Assembly (NCBI RefSeq): GCF_020164745.1
Contig: NZ_JAIUGV010000004.1
Span: forward strand, 186,001-250,000
DNA: 64,000 bases
DNA from: Mesorhizobium sp. ES1-4
GTDB lineage: Bacteria > Pseudomonadota > Alphaproteobacteria > Rhizobiales > Rhizobiaceae
Reading direction: 5' to 3'
Below are positions 9,110 to 18,276 of this stretch, piece after piece. Each line of letters starts with the position of its first letter. Positions within the stretch are counted from its first letter, which is position 1. The notes beneath the pieces were generated by a model. The model made no database searches. It had not been told where the DNA came from and saw nothing but the letters and a program-made list of their open reading frames with translations. A program made the translations under genes and the position numbers.

Positions 9110-9859
9110 ATGAGCGTGGCTGAAAAATCTCAGAAGAAATCCGGCGGGCTTGGCGAAACCGTCAGCGTCATCGTCCAGGCGCTTTTGCTCGCCCTGGTCA
9201 TTCGCACGCTGCTGTTCCAGCCGTTCTCGATCCCATCGGGTTCGATGCGGCCGACGCTTCTGGAAGGCGACTATCTATTCGTCACCAAATGGTCCTACGG
9301 CTATTCACGCTATTCGCTGCCTTTTGGACCGGATATTTTCTCGGGCCGCATCTGGGGCTCCGAACCCAAGCGTGGCGACGTGGTGGTGTTCAAGTTCCCG
9401 CCGGATCCGTCCGTCGACTACATCAAGCGCGTCATTGGCCTGCCCGGCGACAAGATCCAGATGAAGGACGGCCAGGTCTTCATCAACGGCGTTGGCGTGC
9501 CGCGCGTCAAAACCGGCCAGATCGACAATCCCGACATCACGGAAAAGGATTATCCGATCGATGTCTATCGCGAGACGCTGCCCGATGGCGTCAGCTACGA
9601 CACGCTCGACCTGTCGCCGAATTCGATTGGCGACAACACCCGCGAATTCGACGTGCCGGCAGGCCATTATTTCATGATGGGCGACAACAGGGACAATTCC
9701 GCCGACAGCCGGTTCACCGTCGGCTATGTTCCGGCCGAGAATCTTGTCGGCCGCGCCAACCTTGTCTTCTTCTCGATCGCCGGCAAGGCAAGCCCGCTCG
9801 AAATCTGGAAATGGCCGTCGCTGGTGCGCGTTTCGCGCCTGTTCCATTTCGTCAACTAG
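9110..9859 (+). CDS. lepB: Signal peptidase I
   Basis: LepB removes signal peptides from exported proteins at the outer face of the inner membrane. The 249-residue protein has one N-terminal membrane segment (about 18-37). The catalytic serine is S45 (PSGSMRPT) and the general-base lysine is K106 (YIKRVIGLPGD); box E is GDNRDNSADSR. The start at 9110 has GAGGACGAC just upstream; the frame is open back to 9032, but the added residues are not family-like. rnc follows after four bases. Confidence 0.95.
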   Translation: MSVAEKSQKKSGGLGETVSVIVQALLLALVIRTLLFQPFSIPSGSMRPTLLEGDYLFVTKWSYGYSRYSLPFGPDIFSGRIWGSEPKRGDVVVFKFPPDPSVDYIKRVIGLPGDKIQMKDGQVFINGVGVPRVKTGQIDNPDITEKDYPIDVYRETLPDGVSYDTLDLSPNSIGDNTREFDVPAGHYFMMGDNRDNSADSRFTVGYVPAENLVGRANLVFFSIAGKASPLEIWKWPSLVRVSRLFHFVN

Positions 9860-9863
9860 GGCC

Positions 9864-10589
9864 ATGGCGGCACCGAAACGGTTGACCCCCGATGCGCTCG
9901 CCGTAGCGCTTGCGGAGCGCACGGGCCATGCCTTTGCCGACCGCCAGCGCCTGCAGCGTGCGCTTACCCATGCCAGCGCGCGCGGCGTCAACAGCGGCAC
10001 CGATTATGAGCGTTTCGAATTTCTCGGCGACAGGGTTCTTGGCCTTGTTGTCGCCGACATGCTGCTGGCCGCTTTTCCCGACGCAGCGGAAGGGGAATTG
10101 TCGCTGCGGCTCAATGCGCTCGTCAACGCTGAAGCACTTTCGCAGATCGCCGAGGATATCGGGCTGCCGAACCTGATCCGTGCCGGATCGGACGTGCGCG
10201 GGCTCGAGGGGCGCAAGCGCGTCAACCTGCGCGCCGATGCATTGGAATCGTTGATTGCCGTGCTGTATCTCGATGGTGGTCTGGAAGCGGCCCGCGCGTT
10301 CATCCATAAATACTGGCAGCCGCGTTCGCAGGCCTCGGGCGCGGCACGCCGCGACGCCAAGACCGAATTGCAGGAATGGGCGCATCAGGCGGCGAGTGCA
10401 GTTCCCACCTATCAGATCGACGGCCGGGAAGGCCCCGATCACGATCCGCTGTTTACCGTCAGCGTCAAGGTCGGCGCGTTCCGGCCGGCGACCGGTAGCG
10501 GCCGTTCCAAGCGTGAGGCCGAACAGGCCGCCGCCGCTGCTCTTCTGGTTCGCGAGGGCGTCTGGGTCCATGAAGGGGGTGCGGCATGA
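9864..10589 (+). CDS. rnc: Ribonuclease III
   Basis: RNase III cuts double-stranded RNA in rRNA and mRNA processing. The 241-residue protein has the nuclease domain with signature ERFEFLGDRVLG at 49-60 (the residue after GD is arginine here, where enterobacteria have serine), the second acidic cluster DALESLIAVLYLDGG, and a C-terminal dsRNA-binding domain (about 165-235) ending in SKREAEQAAAAALL. ATG at 9864 follows the lepB stop by four bases. The stop overlaps the era start (10586-10589). Confidence 0.95.
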   Translation: MAAPKRLTPDALAVALAERTGHAFADRQRLQRALTHASARGVNSGTDYERFEFLGDRVLGLVVADMLLAAFPDAAEGELSLRLNALVNAEALSQIAEDIGLPNLIRAGSDVRGLEGRKRVNLRADALESLIAVLYLDGGLEAARAFIHKYWQPRSQASGAARRDAKTELQEWAHQAASAVPTYQIDGREGPDHDPLFTVSVKVGAFRPATGSGRSKREAEQAAAAALLVREGVWVHEGGAA

Positions 10590-11506
10590 CCGTCGAAGAC
10601 ACTGCGACAGCTCCGGTCACGCATTCCGGCTTCGTCGCGCTCATCGGCGCGCCCAATGCCGGCAAGTCGACGCTGGTCAACCAACTGGTCGGTGCCAAGG
10701 TCTCTATCGTCACCCACAAGGTGCAGACGACACGCGCCATCGTGCGAGGCATCGCCACGCACGACAACGCGCAGATCGTCTTCGTCGACACGCCGGGCAT
10801 CTTCAAGCCCAAGCGGCGGCTGGACACCGCCATGGTGACCACCGCCTGGGGCGGCGCCAAGGACGCCGATATCGTGCTGCTGCTGATCGACGCCGAACGC
10901 GGCATCAGGGGCGACGCCGATGCCATCCTCGAACGGCTGAAGGATGTACGCCAGCCGATGGTGCTGATCCTCAACAAGGTCGACCGCGTCAAGCCGGAAG
11001 CGTTGCTGGCCCTGTCCGCGGCGGCGAACGAGAAAGTGCCGTTCCAGCGCACCTTCATGGTCTCGGCGTTGACCGGCTCCGGCTGCAAGGACCTCCTCGA
11101 CTATCTGGCCCGGGTGCTGCCGGCCGGCCCGTGGTACTATCCGGAAGACCAGATTTCCGACCTGCCGATGCGCCAGCTCGCGGCCGAGATCACCCGCGAA
11201 AAGCTTTATATCAGGCTGCATCAGGAACTTCCCTATTCCTCGCACGTCGAGACCGAGAAATGGGAAGAGAAGAAGGATGGCTCGGTGCGCATCGAGCAGG
11301 TCATCTATGTCGAGCGCGACAGCCAGAAAAAGATCGTGCTTGGCCACAAGGGCGAAACAATCCGCGCCATCGGGCAGGCCGCGCGGATGGAAATAGCGGG
11401 CATATTGGAGCAGAAAGTGCACCTGTTCCTGTTCGTCAAAGTGCGCGAGAACTGGGGCGACGATCCCGAGCGCTACCGCGAGATGGGGCTGGAGTTTCCC
11501 CACTAG
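10586..11506 (+). CDS. era: GTPase Era
   Basis: Era is an essential GTPase that assists 30S subunit maturation by binding the 3-prime end of 16S rRNA. The 306-residue protein has G1 GAPNAGKS at 21-28, G3 DTPG at 68-71, G4 NKVD at 130-133, and a C-terminal KH domain whose GxxG-type loop lies in LGHKGETIR. It overlaps rnc by four bases, ATGA, which suggests coupled translation. The usual next gene, recO, is separated from it here by a porin unit. Confidence 0.95.
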   Translation: MTVEDTATAPVTHSGFVALIGAPNAGKSTLVNQLVGAKVSIVTHKVQTTRAIVRGIATHDNAQIVFVDTPGIFKPKRRLDTAMVTTAWGGAKDADIVLLLIDAERGIRGDADAILERLKDVRQPMVLILNKVDRVKPEALLALSAAANEKVPFQRTFMVSALTGSGCKDLLDYLARVLPAGPWYYPEDQISDLPMRQLAAEITREKLYIRLHQELPYSSHVETEKWEEKKDGSVRIEQVIYVERDSQKKIVLGHKGETIRAIGQAARMEIAGILEQKVHLFLFVKVRENWGDDPERYREMGLEFPH

Positions 11507-12224
11507 ACTAGGGCTTTGTGAATTCAGGATCCTGATCGTCGCCTGGTCGTGATTCAAGCTTGGGATGCAACGTTTCGTACTGACTGACGGACGACTAAAG
11601 CGCGTCGCGTCGAACCGGTTCATGCGCAGCGCTTAGGCTATTGCTTGTCGTCGCCGCAAAACCGAGGTCACTTTCGCGCGACATGCTATGCCTGAGGCCA
11701 TGTCCGGCGCTCTCCCTTGCCACGGTCCTAAATGGCCGTCCGCCTGGCTTCAGGCAATGTCAGCTTGTCGAATCTGGTCGAAAAAAGCCGTGATCGATTT
11801 CGGCCACCTCCGGTGTAGGCGATTCATCATTGCCAGCAATCGGGTGGGAAAAACCGCTTGTTGTCCGATTTCTATTAGGCGGCAAAATTAAGCGAATTGA
11901 ACTCTATAGGATAAATAGCCAGTAGGCGAATTTAGGCGCGAAACTAAACTGAATTATTGCAGATATATGACGATGTTCCATTTGTTTCATATCCAAGTTC
12001 CGGCGGCATCGATTAGTGTTATTTGTGCAACACGGATTTAATCTGTGGCGAAAATCCGGCGCGTTTATGGAATTGTCATTGTCGGGGGAAGATTGATGGG
12101 TATGTTCGCCGCGAAAAGGGGACGCGGTGCGAGCCTTTTTCGTTGTGGGGGTGAGGCGGGAAAACATATCCGCCAGCCACAATTCAGAAGCTAATTTTTT
12201 TAACTTGACTGGAGAGGTCAGAAA
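11507..12224. other. Long gene-free AT-rich region upstream of the porin
   Basis: About 720 bases without a convincing gene. The first 130 bases are GC-rich and hold an imperfect palindrome (11594-11636). From about 11830 the composition turns AT-rich and stays so to the porin start, unlike the rest of the window. Two short open frames (11688-11891 plus, 11904-12182 minus) have no recognisable features and poor starts. The region probably holds the porin promoter and a long 5-prime leader, possibly with a regulatory RNA. GGAGAGG at 12211-12217 is the porin ribosome-binding site. Confidence 0.6.
11594..11636. repeat. Imperfect palindrome downstream of era
   Basis: The sequence runs from CTAAAGCGCGTCGCG to its imperfect reverse complement ending GCGCAGCGCTTAG, centred on the perfect 10-base dyad GAACCGGTTC at 11612-11621. 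Similar AAAGCGCGTCGCG elements are, from memory, scattered between genes in Mesorhizobium genomes. No T-run follows, so it is not a typical terminator. Confidence 0.45.
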
Positions 12225-13331
12225 ATGAACATCAAGAGCCTCCTTCTCGGCTCAGCCGCGGCACTGATCGCGGTCTCCGGCGCACGCGCCGCGGACGCCG
12301 TCGTCGTCGCCGAACCGGAACCGGCCGAATACGTCAAGATCTGCGACGTTTACGGCGCCGGCTACTTCTACATTCCCGGCACCGAAACCTGCCTGCGCAT
12401 CGGCGGCTATGTCCGTTATGACGCCGGTTTTGGTGATGTCGGTTCGTTGGACGGCGCTCGCGCCACTGATGTCCGCGACGGTAGTCAACAGGGAACCTGG
12501 TTGAAAAACACTCGCTTCAATTTGAAGACTTGGACCGGCCAGGAAACCGAGCTTGGCACATTGAAGACCTACACTGAAACCCGCTTTAATTTTGGCAACA
12601 CGTCAAAAAGCGGCATCGCAAGCTACAATCAATTTACTGAAAGCTACAATGCAGGCGCTGCCAACAAGAGCGTTACCCTGAATTTCGCTTGGATACAGCT
12701 TGGTGGTCTACGCGTCGGCAAGGATGAAACTCCTTATGACTCGTTCATTGGCTACGCTGGTAACGTCGTGCAGGATACGATCATAAAATACGGTATTAAA
12801 GACACCAATCTGATCAGTTACTACTTTGATGCCGGCAACGGCTTCTCAGCCGTAGCTTCGCTGGAAGAAGGTTCCGGCACAACAGAGACGATCGACAGCT
12901 ACGTTCCGCATGTTGTCGGCGGTGTGAAGTACAAGGGCGATTGGGGTGCGATCACTGCGGTTGGGGCCTACAACAGCAACTGGGAAGAATGGGCAGGCAA
13001 GGCCCGTCTTGACCTGAAGGCGACAGCAGATCTGACCTTATTCGCAATGGTTGGTTACGGCACCGACGACAATGTTGCCAAGAGCTTCTATAAGCCGTGG
13101 AATGGAAACTTCGCGGTCTGGGGCGGTGGCACCTACACGGTGAACAAGAAGGTTGCACTCAACGCACAGGTCTCCTACACCGATGCCAGAGACTTTGCGG
13201 TGGCGGCTAACGTCGCTTACACGATCGTCCCAGGCTACACGATCACCGCTGAAGTCGATTATTACGACAATTTCGACAAGGACAACTCAGACGCGATCGG
13301 TGGCATTTTCCGCTTCCAGCGTTCATTCTAA
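12225..13331 (+). CDS. Outer-membrane porin, Omp2b/RopA type
   Basis: A 368-residue alphaproteobacterial porin forming a general diffusion channel in the outer membrane. Residues 1-22 are a signal peptide with AxA cleavage (ARA before ADAVV). The mature start, with the [19 protein letters not shown] segment and the paired cysteines near 39 and 56, is characteristic, and the protein ends in RFQRSF, with the C-terminal phenylalanine needed for outer-membrane assembly. It carries its own ribosome-binding site, a long AT-rich leader and a terminator. It splits era from recO, so it is likely an independent unit placed inside an old operon. Confidence 0.92.
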   Translation: MNIKSLLLGSAAALIAVSGARAADAVVVAEPEPAEYVKICDVYGAGYFYIPGTETCLRIGGYVRYDAGFGDVGSLDGARATDVRDGSQQGTWLKNTRFNLKTWTGQETELGTLKTYTETRFNFGNTSKSGIASYNQFTESYNAGAANKSVTLNFAWIQLGGLRVGKDETPYDSFIGYAGNVVQDTIIKYGIKDTNLISYYFDAGNGFSAVASLEEGSGTTETIDSYVPHVVGGVKYKGDWGAITAVGAYNSNWEEWAGKARLDLKATADLTLFAMVGYGTDDNVAKSFYKPWNGNFAVWGGGTYTVNKKVALNAQVSYTDARDFAVAANVAYTIVPGYTITAEVDYYDNFDKDNSDAIGGIFRFQRSF

Positions 13332-13353
13332 CAGATCGACCAATCTTCATCGA

Positions 13354-13387
13354 ACCGCCCGTGGCACACCGCTCCGGGCGGTCTTTT
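13354..13387 (+). terminator. Rho-independent terminator of the porin gene
   Basis: ACCGCCCG at 13354-13361 pairs with CGGGCGGT at 13375-13382, giving an 8-base stem with a 13-base loop, followed directly by CTTTTG. It lies 23 bases after the porin stop and separates the porin from recO. Confidence 0.85.
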
Positions 13388-13467
13388 GCGCCGAGGCCCG
13401 CTCACGATCTGCCCAGGAGCCAGACCCATACCTTGATTTTGCCACCCGATCGGTGAAAAGCTCAGGC

Positions 13468-14244
13468 ATGGAATGGCGCGACGAGGGAATCATTCTCGGC
13501 ACCCGCAGGCATGGCGAAACCAGCGCCATTCTCGAGGTGATGACCAGAGCGCATGGCCGCCATCTCGGCCTCGTGCGCGGCGGCCGCTCGCGCAAGCAGC
13601 AGCCCGTTCTCCAGCCCGGCAATCGCGTCGATCTCTTGTGGCGTGCACGCCTCGACGAGCATCTGGGCACCTTCCAGGCCGAAGCGATCGAGATGAACGC
13701 CGCCCGGCTGATGGACAATGCCATAGCCGTCTACGGCCTTCAGACGATGGCGGCGCATCTGCGCCTGCTGCCCGAGCGTGATGCCCATGGCGGCCTATAC
13801 GAGGCGCTTTCGGTCATGATCGTCCACCTCGACGACGCCGATGTCGCTGGTGAACTCGTGGCACGTTTCGAACTGCTGATCCTTGATGAACTGGGCTTCG
13901 GCCTCGATCTCAGCCAATGCGCCGCCACTGGCGCCAAACAGGATCTTGCCTATGTGTCGCCGAAATCGGGACGCGCGGTGTCACGCGCCGCCGGCGCGCC
14001 GTGGCACGACAAGATGCTGGCGCTGCCAGCCTTCCTGCAGCGCGGCTCCGGCCTGCGCGCGAATCAGGCCGCGATCGCGGATGCCTTCCGCTTGACCGGT
14101 TTCTTCTTCACCCGCCATGTCTATGAGCCGCGCGGCATCGAGCAGCCCGACGCCCGCGCCGGCTTCCTTGCCGCCCTGCGCAAGCACCACGCGATGCACA
14201 AGCCCATCGCCGGGGAAAACGCGGCCCGGGAAATCATCGGATGA
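13468..14244 (+). CDS. recO: DNA repair protein RecO
   Basis: RecO works with RecR, loading RecA on single-stranded DNA during recombinational gap repair. The 258 residues show the N-terminal OB-fold ([17 protein letters not shown] to GNRVDLLW) and the helical C-terminal part. The zinc-site cysteines of some relatives are not evident: only C150 (SQCAATG) is seen. The start at 13468 begins at the family motif; the frame open back to 13153 is inside the porin. The stop overlaps the thioesterase start (ATGA, 14241-14244). Confidence 0.93.
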   Translation: MEWRDEGIILGTRRHGETSAILEVMTRAHGRHLGLVRGGRSRKQQPVLQPGNRVDLLWRARLDEHLGTFQAEAIEMNAARLMDNAIAVYGLQTMAAHLRLLPERDAHGGLYEALSVMIVHLDDADVAGELVARFELLILDELGFGLDLSQCAATGAKQDLAYVSPKSGRAVSRAAGAPWHDKMLALPAFLQRGSGLRANQAAIADAFRLTGFFFTRHVYEPRGIEQPDARAGFLAALRKHHAMHKPIAGENAAREIIG

Positions 14245-14759
14245 GCGAAGTCGAACTCTATCCGGGCAAGGTCTCGCCGCTTGGTCTCGGCACCATTCCT
14301 CATGCCGACATCCTGAAATACACCGGCCTGGAATTGCTGCAGCGAATCATCGACGGCAAATATCCGGCACCGCCGATCTCCTTTCAGCTCAGCTTCGCGT
14401 TGGCCGAAGTTTCGGAAGGCCGGGCCGTGTTCCGGGGCGTGCCGAACGAACGCCACCTCAATCCGCTGGGCAGCGTTCATGGCGGCTGGGCGGCGACGCT
14501 GCTCGATTCGGTGCTGGGCTGCGCGGTGCAGACACTGCTCGAAAAGGGCGAAGCCTATACGACGGCGGAGTTCAAGGTGAACCTGACGCGGCCGATCACG
14601 CCCAGGACCGGCGAGGTGGTCTGCGAAGGCAAGGTGATCCACAAGGGCCGCACGCTTGCCGTGTCGGAAGCGACGCTGAAGGATGCCGGCGGCAAGCTGC
14701 TGGCTTTCGGCACAGAGACATGTTCGATATTTCCGGCCGCCAATCTGGCGGCACGTTGA
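14241..14759 (+). CDS. PaaI-type hotdog-fold thioesterase
   Basis: A 172-residue hotdog-fold protein expected to hydrolyse an acyl- or aryl-CoA thioester. The active-site segment is [17 protein letters not shown], with the HGG typical of the PaaI/YbgC group, followed by the long central helix; [13 protein letters not shown] is the conserved strand. It overlaps recO by four bases, so expression is coupled, though no functional link is obvious. The substrate cannot be told from the sequence. Confidence 0.85.
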   Translation: MSEVELYPGKVSPLGLGTIPHADILKYTGLELLQRIIDGKYPAPPISFQLSFALAEVSEGRAVFRGVPNERHLNPLGSVHGGWAATLLDSVLGCAVQTLLEKGEAYTTAEFKVNLTRPITPRTGEVVCEGKVIHKGRTLAVSEATLKDAGGKLLAFGTETCSIFPAANLAAR

Positions 14760-14840
14760 GTTTTCAGCCGCTTGACCGCCGCATTTGACTGCTCGTGAGA
14801 CGAAATATCGGTGAAACCGGCCTGGTTTGGGGGAACCGCC

Positions 14841-17585
14841 ATGTTTGAGAGCCTGATCGGCCTTGTCGCCATCATCGCCTTGTTCGTCATCATCTCGCGT
14901 CAGCAGAGCCGCATCGGCCTGATCGAGCGCGAACTCGGCGCGCTGCGCAGTCTCGTGCTTTCGGGCGCGGTGTCGCCCGTGGTCAGGCCGTCGGAGCAGG
15001 AATCGGCCGCCGCCGGCAAGGACGATATGGCACCCGTCGCCGCGCCTGCGCCCGATGTGGCGGCGGCAGACAGCGAGCCGGCACCCGCGCCGGTACAGGC
15101 CACGGAGGCGGAAATCCCAGCCGGGGAGGGTGTGCCCGGTCCTTGGGGCGCACCAGAGGCAACACCGAAAACGCCGGAGGTCGCGCCAGCCGCGGTCACC
15201 AAGGCTGCTCGCCAGTCCGACGTCGAAACCGCGCTCGGCACGCGTTGGGCGGTCTGGGTCGGCGGCATTGCGCTGGCTCTGGGTGGCTTGTTCCTGATCC
15301 GCTACACGATCGAGGCCGGCATTTTCGGACCGGGTGTGCGGCTCACCATGGCGGCGGTGCTCGGGTTGGTCCTGGTCGCCGGCGGCGAGTTCATTCGCCG
15401 CACCGGCTTCAGGGTGCCGGTGCAAGGTGTTGCCGGCGCCTATATTCCGGCGATCCTCACGGCGGCCGGCGCCTTCATCCTGTTCGGTGCAGTATATGCC
15501 GCTCACGGCATTTACGGCTTCATCGGCCCGGCGCTCGCCTTCACTCTGCTCGGTGCGATCGGCATCGCGACCATCGCCGCCGCTCTCGTCCATGGCCAGG
15601 CGTTGGCGGGCATTGGCCTCGTCGGCGCCATGGTGACGCCGGTGCTGATCGCTTCCCAGGCGCCCAACCCCTGGGCGTTGTTCGGCTATCTCGCCATCGT
15701 GCTCGCCGCGACCGGCGTCATCGCGCGCATGCGCGACTGGAAAGTGCTGATGGCGGCAGCCTTTGCCGGCACCGGCATCTGGACCATCCTCTACATGGCC
15801 GACGCACCGGGCGCGAACCTTACCACCATCCTGTTCATCGATGCCGTCAGTTTCGCCGTGCTGGCCTTTGTCTGGCTGAGCGGTCGCGGCAGCGAAGCCG
15901 GACAGTCCAGGGCATTCGACTGGCCGTCCATCGTGCCCAGCGTGTTCATCGCATTCTCTGCGCTCGGCCTGTCGGTCGACCCGGTCTTTGCCGCTGCCGG
16001 CTATGCCTTGCCGGGCGCGGGATTGCTTGTCGCGATGGTCGCTGTCGCGCTCTACCGCCCGCTGGCGCTGCCGCTGCTCTACGCCGCCGGGCTGGCGACG
16101 GTGCTGATCTATCTCGGCATCATCCCGCCAACCTCGATCGCGTCCGACTTTTCGAGCGGCGTCTTGGGCCTTGATGGCTCGCCATTGGCCACTGCCAACA
16201 CGCTGACGTTGCGCATAGGCATCGCACTTGGGCTGGTCTTCATTGGCGCCGGGCTCTGGGCCGCGAGAAGATTTGCCGCCGCGACACAGGTCCGTGCTGC
16301 CTCATGGGCGGCATGGGGCGTTATCGTGCCACTGGTCATCCTGTCGGCGCTCTGGTTCACCTTCGGTAATATCGACCGCGACTTCGCCTATGCCGCCATC
16401 GCGGCTCTTCTGGTCGTGGTTTTCGCCGCTGGCGGCGAGTGGATCGCGAGAGCCGAGGAGCCGCCGCTCAAGGGCGGCATGGCGGTTTCGTTTGTCCTGT
16501 GCGGGGCGGCGGTCGCCGGCCTCCTGATGCTGCACATGGCTTTCGATTCCGGCTGGACCACTATCCTGCTGGGTGCGGCGACAATTGTGCCGGCGTTGGC
16601 GACCCGCTGGCGCACCTTCCCTGTCCTCGGCTGGATTGCGGTTGGCGGGGTAGTTACCGTGATTGGCCGCGTCGCCTTCGATCCGACGATCGTCGGCGCC
16701 GAATTCCTGTCGACGACCCCGGTGTTCAACTGGCTGCTGCCCGGCTACGGCATACCGGCGCTCGCTTTTGGCTTCTCCGCCTGGCAGCTTGCCCGCACCA
16801 CGAATGGCCGACCGCACCTCGCCATGGAGGCGGCGGCGGCGTTGTTTGCGTTGCTCACGCTGGCCATGCTGGTGCGCCACGCCATGCATGGCGGCGTCAT
16901 CAACAGCGATACACCCACGCTCGCCGAACAGGCGATCTACACGCTGATCGCCATTGGCGCCGGCGCCATCCTGATCGCCATCGACAGGCGCTCGCCAAGC
17001 TCGGTGCTGCGCTACGGTTCTATGGCGGTGGGCGTGGTTTCGGCCGCCTTCGTCGTCATCCAACATTTCCTGGTGCTCAATCCGCTGTTCACGGACGAAT
17101 CGACCGGCCGGATCCCGGTCTTCAACCTTTTGTTCCTGGCCTATCTCCTGCCAGCCGTCGCCGCTGGCGGCCTGGCGCTCTACAGCAGGGGCAAGCGGCC
17201 GAAATGGTATACGCAAATGCTGGCGCTGGTGGCGGCGCTGCTTGCCTTCGCCTATGCCACGCTGTCGGTTAGACGCCTGTTCAAGGGCGAGTTCATTGGC
17301 CTGTGGAGCGGGCTTGGCCAGGTGGAAACTTATACCTATTCAGCGCTTTGGCTGGTGATCGGCGTGGCATTGCTCACCGCCGGCGTCCGGCTGAAGTCGC
17401 AGGTGCTGCGCATTGCTTCGGCCGCGTTGATCGCGATTGCGGTGCTGAAGGTCTTCCTCTTCGACATGTCCGAACTGGAAGGCGTGCTCAGGGCGCTCTC
17501 CTTCATCGGCCTGGGCGCGGTGCTGATCGGGATTGGCCTGTTCTACCAGCGGCTTTTGACGCGGGCGGCGAAGGAAAAAGCGTAA
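14841..17585 (+). CDS. DUF2339 polytopic membrane protein
   Basis: A 914-residue protein with a first hydrophobic segment (residues 2-19), a short coiled region (RQQSRIGLIERELGALR), an Ala/Pro-rich linker of about 80 residues, then the DUF2339 core beginning ETALGTRWAVWVGGIALALGGLFL with more than 20 predicted membrane segments. DUF2339 proteins are widespread and of unknown function; an envelope role is only a guess. The start at 14841 is set by GGGGGAA at 14828-14834, rather than the in-frame GTG at 14811. It stands alone, 80 bases after the thioesterase. Confidence 0.85.
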   Translation: MFESLIGLVAIIALFVIISRQQSRIGLIERELGALRSLVLSGAVSPVVRPSEQESAAAGKDDMAPVAAPAPDVAAADSEPAPAPVQATEAEIPAGEGVPGPWGAPEATPKTPEVAPAAVTKAARQSDVETALGTRWAVWVGGIALALGGLFLIRYTIEAGIFGPGVRLTMAAVLGLVLVAGGEFIRRTGFRVPVQGVAGAYIPAILTAAGAFILFGAVYAAHGIYGFIGPALAFTLLGAIGIATIAAALVHGQALAGIGLVGAMVTPVLIASQAPNPWALFGYLAIVLAATGVIARMRDWKVLMAAAFAGTGIWTILYMADAPGANLTTILFIDAVSFAVLAFVWLSGRGSEAGQSRAFDWPSIVPSVFIAFSALGLSVDPVFAAAGYALPGAGLLVAMVAVALYRPLALPLLYAAGLATVLIYLGIIPPTSIASDFSSGVLGLDGSPLATANTLTLRIGIALGLVFIGAGLWAARRFAAATQVRAASWAAWGVIVPLVILSALWFTFGNIDRDFAYAAIAALLVVVFAAGGEWIARAEEPPLKGGMAVSFVLCGAAVAGLLMLHMAFDSGWTTILLGAATIVPALATRWRTFPVLGWIAVGGVVTVIGRVAFDPTIVGAEFLSTTPVFNWLLPGYGIPALAFGFSAWQLARTTNGRPHLAMEAAAALFALLTLAMLVRHAMHGGVINSDTPTLAEQAIYTLIAIGAGAILIAIDRRSPSSVLRYGSMAVGVVSAAFVVIQHFLVLNPLFTDESTGRIPVFNLLFLAYLLPAVAAGGLALYSRGKRPKWYTQMLALVAALLAFAYATLSVRRLFKGEFIGLWSGLGQVETYTYSALWLVIGVALLTAGVRLKSQVLRIASAALIAIAVLKVFLFDMSELEGVLRALSFIGLGAVLIGIGLFYQRLLTRAAKEKA

Positions 17586-17618
17586 TCGTCCGCGAATCAT
17601 CGGTTTTCTTGCCGGTCG

Positions 17619-17644
17619 GGAATAAATCGGCGGCACCCGGCGTT
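17619..17644 (+). promoter_or_regulatory. Candidate ECF-type promoter before the sigma gene
   Basis: GGAAT at 17619-17623 is followed after 17 bases by CGTT at 17641-17644, close to the GGAAC-N17-CGTT pattern of EcfG and related ECF sigma factors. It lies about 110 bases before the sigma-factor start, in the right direction. One short match of this kind is weak evidence. Confidence 0.3.
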
Positions 17645-17757
17645 ATCTCGTTGCTTGGGTGACCGGAGCGGTGGACCGCTTCGCGCTGGCCGCTTGCGCC
17701 GTGCCGGGAAGGCGCGTTCAATCGTGATCAACTAGGGCGACCTCAGAACCAGCGGTC

Positions 17758-18276
17758 ATGGACGAAAAGAAGGCAGCAATCCTTGGCGAAATACCGCGCC
17801 TGCGCCGCTACGCACGCTCGCTTTTGCGCGACCGCGATGCCGCCGATGACCTTGTTCAGGACTGCCTCGAGCGCGCGCTGTCGCGGCTCGACAACTGGCA
17901 GACAGGAGAAAGCCCCAGGAGGTGGCTGTTTACGATCATGCATCATTTGTTCATCGACCAGATGCGCAAGGTGAACCGCCGCGGCGAAGCGGCGATGCTG
18001 CCGCTGGAGGCGGGCGAGACGGTCGCCCAGCCGGCCGAGCAATTGGAGGGCATCGCTTCGCGCGAGATCATCGACGCACTGCAGGCGATCAGTCCCGATC
18101 GCCGCGCGGCGCTGGTCATGGTCGCCATCGAGGGCTTTTCCTATGCCGAAGCCGCCAACATTCTGGGTGTGCCCGCCGGCACGCTGATGTCGCGCATCGC
18201 GCGCGGGCGTGAGGAATTGCGCGGATTGCTGGACGACACAGCGCGCCGCCGCGCCATAAGGATCGTCGAGAAATGA
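17758..18276 (+). CDS. ECF-family RNA polymerase sigma factor
   Basis: A 172-residue group-4 sigma factor. Region 2 spans roughly residues 10-80 (RDAADDLVQDCLERAL; WLFTIMHHLFIDQMRK) and region 4 roughly 105-160, with a helix-turn-helix in FSYAEAANILGVPAGTLMSRIARGREEL. There is no C-terminal extension. It overlaps the next gene by four bases (ATGA at 18273-18276); that gene codes for a single-pass membrane protein of the anti-sigma type, so the pair probably senses an envelope signal. The regulon is unknown. Confidence 0.9.
   Translation: MDEKKAAILGEIPRLRRYARSLLRDRDAADDLVQDCLERALSRLDNWQTGESPRRWLFTIMHHLFIDQMRKVNRRGEAAMLPLEAGETVAQPAEQLEGIASREIIDALQAISPDRRAALVMVAIEGFSYAEAANILGVPAGTLMSRIARGREELRGLLDDTARRRAIRIVEK

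Noticed and set aside
11688..11891. 67-residue plus-strand frame downstream of era
   Set aside because: Poor start context and no protein-like pattern.
11904..12182. 92-residue minus-strand frame in the porin leader
   Set aside because: No clear ribosome-binding site or family motif, and the AT-rich region looks regulatory.
14121..15593. 490-residue minus-strand open frame
   Set aside because: It is antisense to recO, the thioesterase and DUF2339, which are clear genes; composition is that of a shadow frame.
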